Positions 43,157-51,898 of a stretch of 64,000 nucleotides of DNA are shown piece by piece; the stretch's first letter is position 1; each line of letters opens with the position of its first letter. Origin of the DNA: Faecalicatena faecalis (GTDB lineage: Bacteria > Bacillota > Clostridia > Lachnospirales > Lachnospiraceae); contig NZ_JABACJ020000010.1 of NCBI RefSeq assembly GCF_012524165.2, positions 1 through 64,000 of the forward strand, given 5' to 3'. Below the pieces are notes generated by a model. That model ran no database searches. It had not been told where the DNA came from and saw only the letters and a list, made by a program, of their open reading frames with translations. The position numbers were made by a program, and so were the translations under genes.

Positions 43157-44776
43157 CTATACGATACGCGATAAAATTTCCTGTTCACGTTTTTGACAAG
43201 TAAATATTATAACTTGTCTTTGCTGTTCGCTCAACCATTTTAAGGTAGATTTTAATCTTTTTTCGTCATAAAATGCGAATGCATCATCAAATATAATCGG
43301 AAGAGGATCTTCACAGAGCATTTCTGCTGCCGCCATGCGCAGTGCAAAATACACCTGCTCTATCGTTCCACAGGATACACGATCGATGGGAATCCTGCGC
43401 CCATCCTCAAAAAGGGTCATATTCAACTGCTCATCCACCAGAAGCTTTGTGTAGCGTCCCTGTGTTATCTGCTCTAAAATGTGGGAGGCCTTCTTGTTCA
43501 AGAGCTTTCCAAATCCCTGAGTCATATTCCGGGAGGCCTCCAACAGTTTCTCCTCTGCAAGCTTAAGAGCCTGGGCAGACGTCCTCAGACTTTTCAGCTT
43601 TCCACCGGGCATATCCAGTTCAGACAACTGTTCCTGAAGGTTCTGGAAGCGAATCTGCTTTTCCTTGAACTCAGCTTTAATGCGGTCATTTTCCCACTCC
43701 AGCCTTTGCAGCTCAGTCCGGGTCTGCGGCCTTAGCTCAACCACAGTCTTCTCCTGCACAGGTTCCTGATACTTGCGTCCATCTCTCCGGCCTCTCAGCC
43801 ACTTTATGCCTCCCAGACATACCAACAGGATACCTATTCCCAGAAAAATCCAGGCCAACACAGATATAGCTCCTCCTGAAAAAACGCCCTGAGATGAGGT
43901 AAATGCACTCCATATCCGGCCCGCTATTCCTGCTGCTATTCCTAATCCCCCTAACGCGATCCAGCTTTTTGCATTGTCCGTATCTGCCCCCGGACCAGCT
44001 TCCTCAACAACGTTTCTTCCCCTTATGTTCTCCACATCTTCTGCTTTCTTATCTTGGGATTCTTCTTTCTGAACCAAACGAAGCTTCTGTAGTTTTTCCT
44101 GATTCACTTCCAACTCTGTCTGCAGCCGCTGTGCATCATTGGTCACATACCGGCATTCCTGCCTTACGATTTCCTTCTTCTCTTCCTGTCTGTCAATCAG
44201 GCCCTTTATCTCCTGCTCCACAGACTTTCTTCTATTCTGCAGAGTCTCCAATGCGCCTCCTAAATCGACCGTACTGCTGCCCGTCTCATAATAATTAGCC
44301 GCATAATTTTTCAACTCTTCCGCTAATTCCTGTCCCGGTCTTGCCAAAAGCTGCCCGACTGCAATTGTGTTTTCAAAGGACTCTTTCGTCATCCCGCCCA
44401 GGAGCATTTCCAGGTCACCATCTTCTATTGACAACTCTTCGCCATCATCCTCGCAGATCAAAAGCGCGCTCTTCGTATACCTGTCAAAACTGCGTTCCAG
44501 CCGAAACGTCTTGCCACCGCTCGTAAACCGCATGACTCCTGCATAATAGTTCGGATTCTCCCATGGTTCATAACGGCTGAATTCATCATTCTGAGCCGCT
44601 CTTCCGCGGCCTCGCTCCAAACCGAACAGCATGGCCTTGATAAACGCATAAATCGTCGACTTCCCATATTCATTTTCACCATAAAAAATCTGAATTCCAT
44701 CTTTTAAAAGGAATTGACGGTTTGAAAATTTCCCGAAATTCTTTATATATAGTTCCTTAATTACCATGTTCTCCAA
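43157..44776 (-). CDS. Short Rad50/SbcC-like ATPase with membrane hairpin (YhaN type)
   Basis: A 539-residue ABC-type ATPase of the Rad50/SMC class. Walker A is GENEYGKST near residue 33; the C-terminal half has VSCGTIEQVYFALRMA (signature) and PIIFDDAFAFYDEKR (Walker B). Between them the coiled coil is short and broken by two hydrophobic segments (about 272-290 and 302-325), which suggests a membrane anchor as in B. subtilis YhaN. It pairs with the nuclease gene 20 bases upstream. The best-placed ribosome-binding site (GAGGAAG) serves a TTG at 44774-44776; an ATG three codons later is crowded by its own GGAG. Confidence 0.82.
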   Translation of the reverse strand: MENMVIKELYIKNFGKFSNRQFLLKDGIQIFYGENEYGKSTIYAFIKAMLFGLERGRGRAAQNDEFSRYEPWENPNYYAGVMRFTSGGKTFRLERSFDRYTKSALLICEDDGEELSIEDGDLEMLLGGMTKESFENTIAVGQLLARPGQELAEELKNYAANYYETGSSTVDLGGALETLQNRRKSVEQEIKGLIDRQEEKKEIVRQECRYVTNDAQRLQTELEVNQEKLQKLRLVQKEESQDKKAEDVENIRGRNVVEEAGPGADTDNAKSWIALGGLGIAAGIAGRIWSAFTSSQGVFSGGAISVLAWIFLGIGILLVCLGGIKWLRGRRDGRKYQEPVQEKTVVELRPQTRTELQRLEWENDRIKAEFKEKQIRFQNLQEQLSELDMPGGKLKSLRTSAQALKLAEEKLLEASRNMTQGFGKLLNKKASHILEQITQGRYTKLLVDEQLNMTLFEDGRRIPIDRVSCGTIEQVYFALRMAAAEMLCEDPLPIIFDDAFAFYDEKRLKSTLKWLSEQQRQVIIFTCQKREQEILSRIV

Positions 44777-44795
44777 CTTTCTTCCTCAGACAGCC

Positions 44796-45848
44796 TTATC
44801 TCAGACAGTTCTCTAACAACGCCTGTACCCCTTCCTGCAGGGCCTGATATTCCATGCTGTCTTCTTCATATCCTTGAAACTGCTCGATGAACTTTCCAAT
44901 CAGATTATCCCGATTCTGCTCGTAGAGTTCTTCATAATTATATGCGGCCCGGGTCTGATCCTCGATTTCCAGAATGTTTCCATAAATGTCCATATGCTCT
45001 GTATCAAATTCCACATCCGCATCCCGGTAACCACGGAGTATAAATTTGTAGATATTCTGCGTTCCCCGGCTCTCGATCGTAGATTGAATGTGATTCTTCA
45101 CACTTCCGTTTGTCATCTTCTCATTCACACGCAGTGCCAGATGGATATATTCGCGTGAAGCAAACGGGATGAACTCGACATTTACCCCGTTTTCTGTGAT
45201 TTCTCCCCGCACGAACCCATGCCCGCCTGTATCATTCCGATCGACTGGCTCCAGCGCTCCTGCATAGAGCGCCATATTTCTGATCACTGCCTGAGGTTTA
45301 TGGATGTGTCCCAAAGCAATATAATCAAACCCTGAACTTTCCAAGATTTCTTTCCTGATCGGTATATGCTTTTCATCCCCTCCGTGTGCCAGGAGAATCT
45401 CATGAGCCGCCGCTAACGGCGCCTTGATACTGTATCGTTCCTCACGAATTTCCCGCGTATGATAGCTCAGACCATACACCGCCAGGTCATACTCCTTAAG
45501 CATGACATATCCCATCTCGCTCCCGAACAGAGGGTGCACATTTTCACACCATTGAAAGGTACGGTAATAGGAGCCTTTCTTAATATAATCATGGTTTCCT
45601 GCAATCAGCACGACCTGTGTATGTGATAATGTAGAAAATAAGTAATTCACTTCTTTTAATTCACGCAGAAGAGGCTGTCTGTGGAACAAATCCCCCGCAA
45701 TCAATAAGAGATCTGTCTTCTCCTCCTCGCACAGGGAAATCACTCTTGAAAAGCTGTCCCATATCTCCTGCGCGCGCCCGGAGCTATAGGCAGTTCCTGC
45801 GTCCGGCTGTGCTCCCAGGTGCACATCCGCTATGTGGATAAATCTCAT
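44796..45848 (-). CDS. SbcD/YhaO-like metallophosphoesterase (DNA nuclease)
   Basis: A 350-residue calcineurin-fold phosphoesterase. Metal motifs: DVHLG (Asp-His), GDLFH, GNHD, GGDEKH and GHIHKP. In SbcCD/Mre11-Rad50 complexes this subunit is the exo/endonuclease opened by the ATPase partner, here the next gene. The ATG at 45846-45848 with GGAGG gives MRFIHIADVHLG, the normal start; the longer frame would run into the asnS spacer hairpin. Confidence 0.85.
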   Translation of the reverse strand: MRFIHIADVHLGAQPDAGTAYSSGRAQEIWDSFSRVISLCEEEKTDLLLIAGDLFHRQPLLRELKEVNYLFSTLSHTQVVLIAGNHDYIKKGSYYRTFQWCENVHPLFGSEMGYVMLKEYDLAVYGLSYHTREIREERYSIKAPLAAAHEILLAHGGDEKHIPIRKEILESSGFDYIALGHIHKPQAVIRNMALYAGALEPVDRNDTGGHGFVRGEITENGVNVEFIPFASREYIHLALRVNEKMTNGSVKNHIQSTIESRGTQNIYKFILRGYRDADVEFDTEHMDIYGNILEIEDQTRAAYNYEELYEQNRDNLIGKFIEQFQGYEEDSMEYQALQEGVQALLENCLR

Positions 45849-45897
45849 TCTGTCCTCCAACATCTCTATTTTTATGTATGAATCCTGCATAAAGTCA

Positions 45898-45938
45898 ATT
45901 GAGGACGTAACCCTTTTCAGGTGTGTTACGTCCTCAAT
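45898..45938 (-). terminator. Hairpin between asnS and the nuclease gene
   Basis: Perfect 14-base arms (45898-45911 and 45925-45938, ATTGAGGACGTAAC) with a 13-base loop. No T run follows on the minus strand, so termination may be partial. Confidence 0.6.
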
Positions 45939-45961
45939 CAATATGTCACAGTTCGCTGTAT

Positions 45962-47353
45962 TTACAGGTCACAGTTATTCACTGTTCTTGGGAATGGCAC
46001 AACATCACGGATGTTGGACATTCCAGTCAGATACATGACGCATCTCTCAAATCCGAGTCCAAATCCTGCATGTCTTGTAGAACCATATCTTCTAAGATCC
46101 AGATAGAACTTATAATCCTCTTCCTTTAAGTTCATCTCTTTCATTCTCTCAAGCAGCTTATCATAGTCATCTTCTCTCTGGCTGCCTCCAATGATCTCCC
46201 CGATTCCAGGTACCAGACAGTCTACCGCTGCTACGGTCTTACCATCCTCGTTCATCTTCATGTAGAATGCTTTGATCTCCTTCGGATAATCTGTTACAAA
46301 TACCGGACGCTTATAGATCTCCTCTGTCAGGTATCTCTCATGTTCGGTCTGAAGATCTGTTCCCCAGGTTACTTTATATTCGAACTTATCGTTATTCTTT
46401 TCAAGCAGTTCTACCGCCTCTGTATAAGTCACTCTTGCAAAATCAGAGTTCACAACATTCTGCAGTCTGTCCAGAAGCCCCTTGTCTACAAAAGAGTTGA
46501 AGAAGTTCATCTCTTCCGGAGCATTCTCAAGTACGTAAGAAATCACGTATTTCAGCATATCCTCTGCCAGGTCCATGTTATCATTGAGGTCCGCGAATGC
46601 GATCTCCGGCTCGATCATCCAGAACTCTGCCGCATGACGTGTCGTATTGGAGTTCTCAGCACGGAAGGTCGGTCCAAAAGTATAAATACTTCTGAATGCC
46701 TGTGCAAATGTCTCACCGTTGAGCTGTCCACTTACGGTCAGGTTCGTCTCTTTCCCGAAGAAATCCTGACTGTAATCTACCGTTCCATCCGGGTTCTTCG
46801 GCACATTGTCCATATCCAGAGTAGTCACGCGGAACATCTCTCCTGCACCCTCACAGTCACTTCCTGTGATCAGCGGTGTGTGCACATAGACAAACCCTCT
46901 CTCCTGGAAGAACTGGTGAATCGCATAGGCAATCAAAGAGCGCACTCTGAATACTGCCTGGAATGTATTTGTTCTCGGACGCAGATGAGAAATCGTCCTA
47001 AGATATTCGAAACTATGGCGTTTCTTCTGCAGTGGGTAGTCCGGCGCGGATGCTCCCTCTACTGTCACTTCATCTGCCTGAATCTCAAATGGCTGCTTTG
47101 CCTGCGGGGTCGCAACAAGTGTACCTGTCACGATGATAGCTGCCCCTACATTCTGCTTGGAAATCTCTCCAAAATTCTCCATATTATCATGATATACGAT
47201 CTGTAATGGTTCAAAATAAGAACCGTCATTCACTACGATAAAACCAAATGTCTTGGAGTCGCGGATACTGCGGATCCATCCTCCAACAGTCACCTTCTTG
47301 TCCAGATATTCTGCACTGTTTTTAAATAATTCCCGAATTGTAACTAGGTCCAT
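45962..47353 (-). CDS. asnS: Asparaginyl-tRNA synthetase
   Basis: A 463-residue class IIb synthetase. An OB-fold anticodon-binding domain (about 15-110, [19 protein letters not shown]) is followed by the catalytic domain with motif 2 around [21 protein letters not shown] and motif 3 [27 protein letters not shown]. Length and motifs are those of AsnRS, not AspRS. GAGGAG precedes the start. No T-box leader is visible. Confidence 0.96.
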   Translation of the reverse strand: MDLVTIRELFKNSAEYLDKKVTVGGWIRSIRDSKTFGFIVVNDGSYFEPLQIVYHDNMENFGEISKQNVGAAIIVTGTLVATPQAKQPFEIQADEVTVEGASAPDYPLQKKRHSFEYLRTISHLRPRTNTFQAVFRVRSLIAYAIHQFFQERGFVYVHTPLITGSDCEGAGEMFRVTTLDMDNVPKNPDGTVDYSQDFFGKETNLTVSGQLNGETFAQAFRSIYTFGPTFRAENSNTTRHAAEFWMIEPEIAFADLNDNMDLAEDMLKYVISYVLENAPEEMNFFNSFVDKGLLDRLQNVVNSDFARVTYTEAVELLEKNNDKFEYKVTWGTDLQTEHERYLTEEIYKRPVFVTDYPKEIKAFYMKMNEDGKTVAAVDCLVPGIGEIIGGSQREDDYDKLLERMKEMNLKEEDYKFYLDLRRYGSTRHAGFGLGFERCVMYLTGMSNIRDVVPFPRTVNNCDL

Positions 47354-47478
47354 AACAACTACTCCTCACTTCATCTTTTTTATACCCAAAGTCCTTCACA
47401 GCGCATGCCCTGGGGGCGGATATGCTGCTGCACTGTAGATTTTGCCCATGGGGCATCCTTTATTGCACATTAGCCATA

Positions 47479-48456
47479 TTATAGCACTGAATCCGCCTGA
47501 AATACAATCCCATTCTGTCTTCTGGCTTCATCTGTCACTCGTAAAGTATCTAAAGAATACTTTTTATAAGGATGTTCTACGCGATTTTCCCTCACAAGCC
47601 TTGCGAATTCCTGTACTTCATATACCATATTATTCTCAGCAGGCACATAAGGGAGCACCTCTCTTTTTCCATCCCGATATATAATTTCCACAGAATCAGG
47701 CATGGAAATCTTTCCTATAAGAATACTTCCCTCTTCTCCGACGAATATACTTTTATTTACGGATTCTGTTATTTTAGAATATACTGCCTCCGCAGTCAAG
47801 CCCCCATACTGCATTAACACAATTCCGTTTCCTTCGAAACCATTATGCAGCTTTGTGGAAAATGCCTTGACATCCTTAGGCATCCCCAGCAGCCTGACTA
47901 AAGTATGAATACAATAAACACCGATATCCATGATTGCCGCATTCGAAAGCTCAGGATTGAATGCGTTCAGAATCTCTCCCTCCCGGAATCGGTCATAACG
48001 GGAAGAATACTGACAATATTCCATCGTCACCCTGCGCAGCTTTCCGATCTTCGGCAGATATTCCTTCACCAGATCCAGAGCAGGGTCAAAATCCGGCCTC
48101 ATGGCCTCCAACAGCACTACCTGATTCTCCTTGGCGCAGGCAAACATCTCTGCTGCCTCCCGCTCATTGACCGCCATGATTTTCTCACAGAGGACATGCT
48201 TCTTATGGCACATCGCTTCCATCGCCTGTGGACAATGTACATAAGTAGGCGTCGCAATATACACTGCGTCAATATCAGAGTTAAGGAACTCCTCATAATC
48301 TGTATAGACATGAGAAATACAATGCTTCCCGGCAAATGCCTCTCCAGTCTTCTGCTTTCTGGAATACACCGCATGGACTTCCACATCTGGTACGGCCTTA
48401 GCCGCCTCAGCCAGCCAGTCACTGACAAAATTCGTTCCAATCATTCCAAGCTTCAA
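47479..48456 (-). CDS. Gfo/Idh/MocA-family oxidoreductase
   Basis: A 325-residue NAD(P)-dependent sugar or inositol oxidoreductase. The Rossmann strand begins KLGMIGTNFVSDWL; the EKP-type motif is CEKIMAVN, with Lys kept and Pro lost; the C-terminal domain has AIMDIGVYCIHTL. The start is a TTG (48454-48456) with GGAGG seven bases upstream. The next ATG would remove the first beta-strand, so TTG is preferred. Substrate unknown. Confidence 0.85.
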   Translation of the reverse strand: MKLGMIGTNFVSDWLAEAAKAVPDVEVHAVYSRKQKTGEAFAGKHCISHVYTDYEEFLNSDIDAVYIATPTYVHCPQAMEAMCHKKHVLCEKIMAVNEREAAEMFACAKENQVVLLEAMRPDFDPALDLVKEYLPKIGKLRRVTMEYCQYSSRYDRFREGEILNAFNPELSNAAIMDIGVYCIHTLVRLLGMPKDVKAFSTKLHNGFEGNGIVLMQYGGLTAEAVYSKITESVNKSIFVGEEGSILIGKISMPDSVEIIYRDGKREVLPYVPAENNMVYEVQEFARLVRENRVEHPYKKYSLDTLRVTDEARRQNGIVFQADSVL

Positions 48457-48583
48457 GGTTCATCCTCCTTTGTTTCACTTTTATGCATATATCATGTATC
48501 CGACTCGAATATCCATATTGTACCATCTGATGGGACAAGACGCAATTATATTAGGTATGTTCATACCATTCATTTGAATCCTG

Positions 48584-48616
48584 GTAACTGTGCACAGGTA
48601 CCCTGTGAACAGTTAC
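48584..48616. repeat. 33-base palindromic repeat R2, copy A
   Basis: Arms GTAACTGTGCACAGG (48584-48598) and CCTGTGAACAGTTAC (48602-48616), one mismatch, loop TAC. The same 33 bases recur inverted at 53157-53189. It lies just upstream of the queT promoter. Confidence 0.75.
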
Positions 48617-48639
48617 GAATTCTGATCTCTTTGTTCTTC

Positions 48640-48668
48640 TTGATTTTCCCCACCTACTGTGCTATACT
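48640..48668 (+). promoter_or_regulatory. Promoter of queT
   Basis: TTGATT (48640-48645), 17-base spacer, TATACT (48663-48668). Transcription would start near 48675, giving a leader of about 115 bases that contains the preQ1 aptamer. Confidence 0.6.
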
Positions 48669-48738
48669 AAGACCCGTTCCAAAGCCCTGAAAAATAAGGT
48701 CTTTAAGGGCATCCGGCGATTTCCGCCGTTAAATGAAT

Positions 48739-48781
48739 CGTGTGTTCGAGACCTTCCACACGTAAAACAAAACTAAAGGAG
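48739..48781 (+). ncRNA. PreQ1-I riboswitch
   Basis: Stem CGTGTG (48739-48744) pairs with CACACG (48757-48762) around a 12-base loop starting TTC. An A-rich tail ending AACTAA (48771-48776) follows and runs into AAGGAG, the queT ribosome-binding site. This is the preQ1 class I layout: a small hairpin with a downstream A-rich strand that docks in the minor groove and closes the pseudoknot. Because the tail abuts the Shine-Dalgarno, control is probably translational: preQ1 binding hides the site. Confidence 0.82.
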
Positions 48782-48790
48782 AATTGAAAA

Positions 48791-49288
48791 ATGAAGAATT
48801 CAGGAAACAACAAAGTGCTGTTTATGGCACAGGCAGCTATGATTGCTGCGATCTATGTGGTGCTCACAATTGTTTTCGCACCGTTCAGTTATGGAGAAGT
48901 GCAGGTTCGTATTTCCGAAGCACTGACCATCCTCCCGGTATTCACTCCGGCAGCGATCCCAGGTTTATTTATCGGATGTATCATCAGCAATATCCTCGGC
49001 GGATGTATCCTCCCGGATATTATTTTTGGAAGTCTTGCAACCTTAATCGGCGCCATTTGCACATGGCAGTTACGTAATAAGAGCAAGTTCCTTGCACCAC
49101 TGCCTCCAATCTTAGCGAACACAATTATCGTACCATTTGTCCTGCGCTATGGATATCAGGTCCCGCTGCCGATTCCGTTCATGATGCTGACGGTCGGAAT
49201 TGGAGAAGTCATCTCCTGCGGAGTCCTGGGAATGATTGTTTATGCAGCACTCAGCCGTTATAAGCATGCCATTTTCAAAACAGCATAA
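48791..49288 (+). CDS. queT: Queuosine precursor ECF transporter S component QueT
   Basis: A 165-residue membrane protein with about six helices (AAMIAAIYVVLTIVFAPFSYGEVQVRISEALTILPVFTPAAIPGLFIGC is the QueT hallmark region, read in parts). It binds queuine or preQ1/preQ0 and works with the shared ECF module (EcfT, EcfA). The preQ1-I riboswitch directly upstream agrees with this role. It is monocistronic between its promoter and a strong terminator. Confidence 0.93.
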   Translation: MKNSGNNKVLFMAQAAMIAAIYVVLTIVFAPFSYGEVQVRISEALTILPVFTPAAIPGLFIGCIISNILGGCILPDIIFGSLATLIGAICTWQLRNKSKFLAPLPPILANTIIVPFVLRYGYQVPLPIPFMMLTVGIGEVISCGVLGMIVYAALSRYKHAIFKTA

Positions 49289-49329
49289 TTTCAAAATAAG
49301 ATTGCTCTAAAGGAAAAGAGCCTTCTATA

Positions 49330-49386
49330 AAACAGGTGGGAAGCCTGCCGCAGTAAGAGTTCTGCGGCGGACTTCCCACCTGTTTT
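49330..49386 (+). terminator. Strong terminator after queT
   Basis: Long arms around ACAGGTGGGAAG (49332-49343) and CTTCCCACCTGT (49372-49383), extended by CTGCCGCAG/CTGCGGCGG, then TTTTT on the plus strand. The plus-strand gene and the minus-strand 811-residue gene converge here, and the stem could serve both. Confidence 0.85.
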
Positions 49387-49404
49387 TATGCTGTCTCATT
49401 CTTT

Positions 49405-51840
49405 TTATTTCACATAGCCGATAAATGTATTCCCACTTTTCCCGACCATATTTTCCATGTCGTTTACACTGACCGTATTCTCCTCCCCACTGTCGGGATC
49501 AATATACGTCACATCTGTCGTACTGTATCCTGTCAGGAGAATTGCATGGTCCTGACTCGTCATGGCGATTACAGGGATGCCCTTATTGATTACATAAAGT
49601 ACCTGATCCAGTGTGCAGCCGGTCAGGTTGACTCGTTTTGCCTTATAGGCTTCCATCTGCTTTTCGCAGGCTTCAAAGGAGCTCTGTCCATCCGCTTTCT
49701 TGAAGGCCTCCATATCCGTATAGTATACCAGATCCCGGTTTCCTTTTTCCCAGATATAAGACTGGTTTGCAGAAATCACAACGCCTGATACCTCTTCTGC
49801 CTTTTGAATCGCATATGAAGCTCTGTCATAAATCGCTACCAGTTCGCCCATTCCATACACATAGTACCTGTCATTCTTTACTTTTCCGTCAAATGCAATC
49901 GTGACCGGTTCATCCAGCATCACCTGTTTTGGCCTTAGGATTTTCGGTGACTGGTCGGAAATACCGTCCGCATAAGTCAGCCTCATCTGCTTTTCTTTTA
50001 ATTCCGTGGTATAAGACTCCAGGAAAATGTTGCTCTCCTTACGCTCTTCATTATTGCTGATATAATCCTGCTTTGTACCTGTATACACATCTTTGGACTT
50101 AACGACCCGGTTGAGTGTTACCAGATTCGTCTCTATAAAGATATCGGAAATATAAGCATCTTTATCATGATAAGTTTTTACCACTTTATTCTTGCTGTCC
50201 CTGATCTCCACCTTATACATAGGCAGGATGTCCTCACCTGCTGTTGTTTTCCCTTTATCCGAGGCACGCTGGCATCCGTAAATAAAGTCATTGACCACAA
50301 ATCCAAGAGGTCTGACTGACTCCCCTTCCTCTGCCTCTACCTTCTGCTCCTTCCCGGTCTTCAGATTAAGGATCGTAATTTCTTTCGCATCTTCCAAGGT
50401 ACCGCTTGTCTGGTAAGCAAGCAGGTGTCCATCATCAGAAGCGGCATATTGTCCCTCTTCCAGATTCTTTGCCAGAATCTCCTGCTTATCCCTCTCCAGA
50501 TTTACCTGATACAGCTTTCCACCTGCCAGAACATAAAGCATCTGTCTCTCATGGCTGTAATATACCATCTTACCAAGCTCATCCTCTGCCATAGCAAATG
50601 ACTTATTGCTTGGGATGAATGCTTTTTCCTCTACAGCATTTTTCTCAATATCAAAATAATAAATTGCAACACCGACTTCACCCTCATGATTGCCCCGGTT
50701 CATGTAACCATATACTGCAAAGGCCGTGCTTCCGTTCTTTTCCATGCTGATGATACGCACAGCATGTTGGTCGTAACGGCTTCTCACGTCATGGCCTTCC
50801 CTGTTCGCAAAGCTAAAAACAAGGGATAATTCATCAGCGTCTTTATTATACGTCCAAAGATCCCGCTCCTGTACAAACGATACGATCGTGCCGTTGTTAT
50901 TTGTCTCATACAAAATATTGGATGGGGCAATTCCAAGCAACACACCATTTTCATTTAATACTTTTTTGTTTCCATTAAAGACCTGATCCATGCTCCGGTT
51001 ATAATCCAGCAGATACACCTCATCCTCGCTGAAACGAACCCGGAAAAATTCCTTGATATTATAAGTCTCTACCTCATCCGCATCTCCCTTACAGGTCACC
51101 TGATACGTGGCAAGCAGAGAGGTATATACGGTATTACTCTCCTTGATGCTCCATTCTACATCACTGGATACCTCCGGCTTTAAATCTCCCCATGTAACGT
51201 GTGCGGTATCCGAATGAATGGTCACTGTCTGGTATGTTGTATTATCCCCTTCCTCATTTGGCTCAAGATAGGTCAAAAGATCCTGGGCATTCTTTTTATT
51301 GAATGTCTTTGTATGGAAATCCTCCGCAAATTTCAGACATTCCTTCACTGCAAGCTCATCTGGTCTAACGACCCTTGTGTAATAATATACCTCTTTCTTA
51401 TCGAGTTTTAAGATCACCTTGAGCACAGCCTCCGAAACATCCTCTTTCAAAGCCCTGTTCAAATCCAGGGTCAGCGTATCCTGGGACAAGTCTTTCACTT
51501 CACTCTTTTCATAAATCTCTTCGCCATCCAGAGAATACAGCTCATAATGAACTTCTTTGATGTCGTTTCCATCCTTTTCCAGGTTCATCTTTAAGGTACC
51601 ATTCTTCTCCACAGGAGTAATCGTATCCCGCATCGCAGTGATGTCCATATCATTCACAAAACCTGCAAGTGTATTCACATTTTTATCTGCCACTGAAAAT
51701 GAAATCCTGGGCAACGTAGGATCGCCCAAGTCAACGGTCAGATCCGCTGTCCCTCTATTTGTTATCAGACTGCTGACCACAAGTGCCAGAAAAAAAGCAC
51801 CGGTCAGAACTCCGACCTTTATCCACCTCTTTTTTTTCAT
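49405..51840 (-). CDS. Large membrane-anchored protein with propeller-like middle and C39-like tail
   Basis: An 811-residue protein. An N-terminal helix (about 7-26) anchors or exports it. Residues about 30-320 are beta-rich and unrecognised. Residues about 320-620 hold repeats of the form 'Y-V-L-A-G-G-K-L-Y-Q-V', suggesting a beta-propeller. The last 80 residues (TLDQVLYVINKGIPVIAMTSQDHAILLTGYSTTDVTYIDPDSG) match the His-Asp half of the C39-like papain fold, but no CGP-type catalytic cysteine motif is seen before it. It may be a protease relative that has lost activity and binds peptides. The gene stands alone. Confidence 0.6.
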   Translation of the reverse strand: MKKKRWIKVGVLTGAFFLALVVSSLITNRGTADLTVDLGDPTLPRISFSVADKNVNTLAGFVNDMDITAMRDTITPVEKNGTLKMNLEKDGNDIKEVHYELYSLDGEEIYEKSEVKDLSQDTLTLDLNRALKEDVSEAVLKVILKLDKKEVYYYTRVVRPDELAVKECLKFAEDFHTKTFNKKNAQDLLTYLEPNEEGDNTTYQTVTIHSDTAHVTWGDLKPEVSSDVEWSIKESNTVYTSLLATYQVTCKGDADEVETYNIKEFFRVRFSEDEVYLLDYNRSMDQVFNGNKKVLNENGVLLGIAPSNILYETNNNGTIVSFVQERDLWTYNKDADELSLVFSFANREGHDVRSRYDQHAVRIISMEKNGSTAFAVYGYMNRGNHEGEVGVAIYYFDIEKNAVEEKAFIPSNKSFAMAEDELGKMVYYSHERQMLYVLAGGKLYQVNLERDKQEILAKNLEEGQYAASDDGHLLAYQTSGTLEDAKEITILNLKTGKEQKVEAEEGESVRPLGFVVNDFIYGCQRASDKGKTTAGEDILPMYKVEIRDSKNKVVKTYHDKDAYISDIFIETNLVTLNRVVKSKDVYTGTKQDYISNNEERKESNIFLESYTTELKEKQMRLTYADGISDQSPKILRPKQVMLDEPVTIAFDGKVKNDRYYVYGMGELVAIYDRASYAIQKAEEVSGVVISANQSYIWEKGNRDLVYYTDMEAFKKADGQSSFEACEKQMEAYKAKRVNLTGCTLDQVLYVINKGIPVIAMTSQDHAILLTGYSTTDVTYIDPDSGEENTVSVNDMENMVGKSGNTFIGYVK

Positions 51841-51898
51841 CTATCTGTCCCCTTTATTATGAATCTGCCCTAATAGTATATCACCAAAGCCCTTTGTA

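Noticed and set aside
46340..47206. 288-codon open frame on the plus strand opposite asnS
   Set aside because: It is the antisense shadow of a well-conserved gene, has no ribosome-binding site and gives a Cys/His/Arg-rich product unlike any family.
47354..47478. T-box leader for asnS
   Set aside because: No T-box sequence or terminator/antiterminator pair is visible in the short upstream region on the minus strand.
47905..48690. 261-codon plus-strand open frame opposite the Gfo/Idh/MocA gene
   Set aside because: The minus-strand frame has clear Rossmann motifs and a good ribosome-binding site; this frame has neither and crosses the R2 repeat and queT promoter.
48670..48710. H-type pseudoknot (AGACC/GGTCT with GCCCT/AGGGC) as a second aptamer before queT
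   Set aside because: The first strand overlaps the predicted -10 to +1 region and so would not be transcribed; only the GCCCT/AGGGC stem remains.
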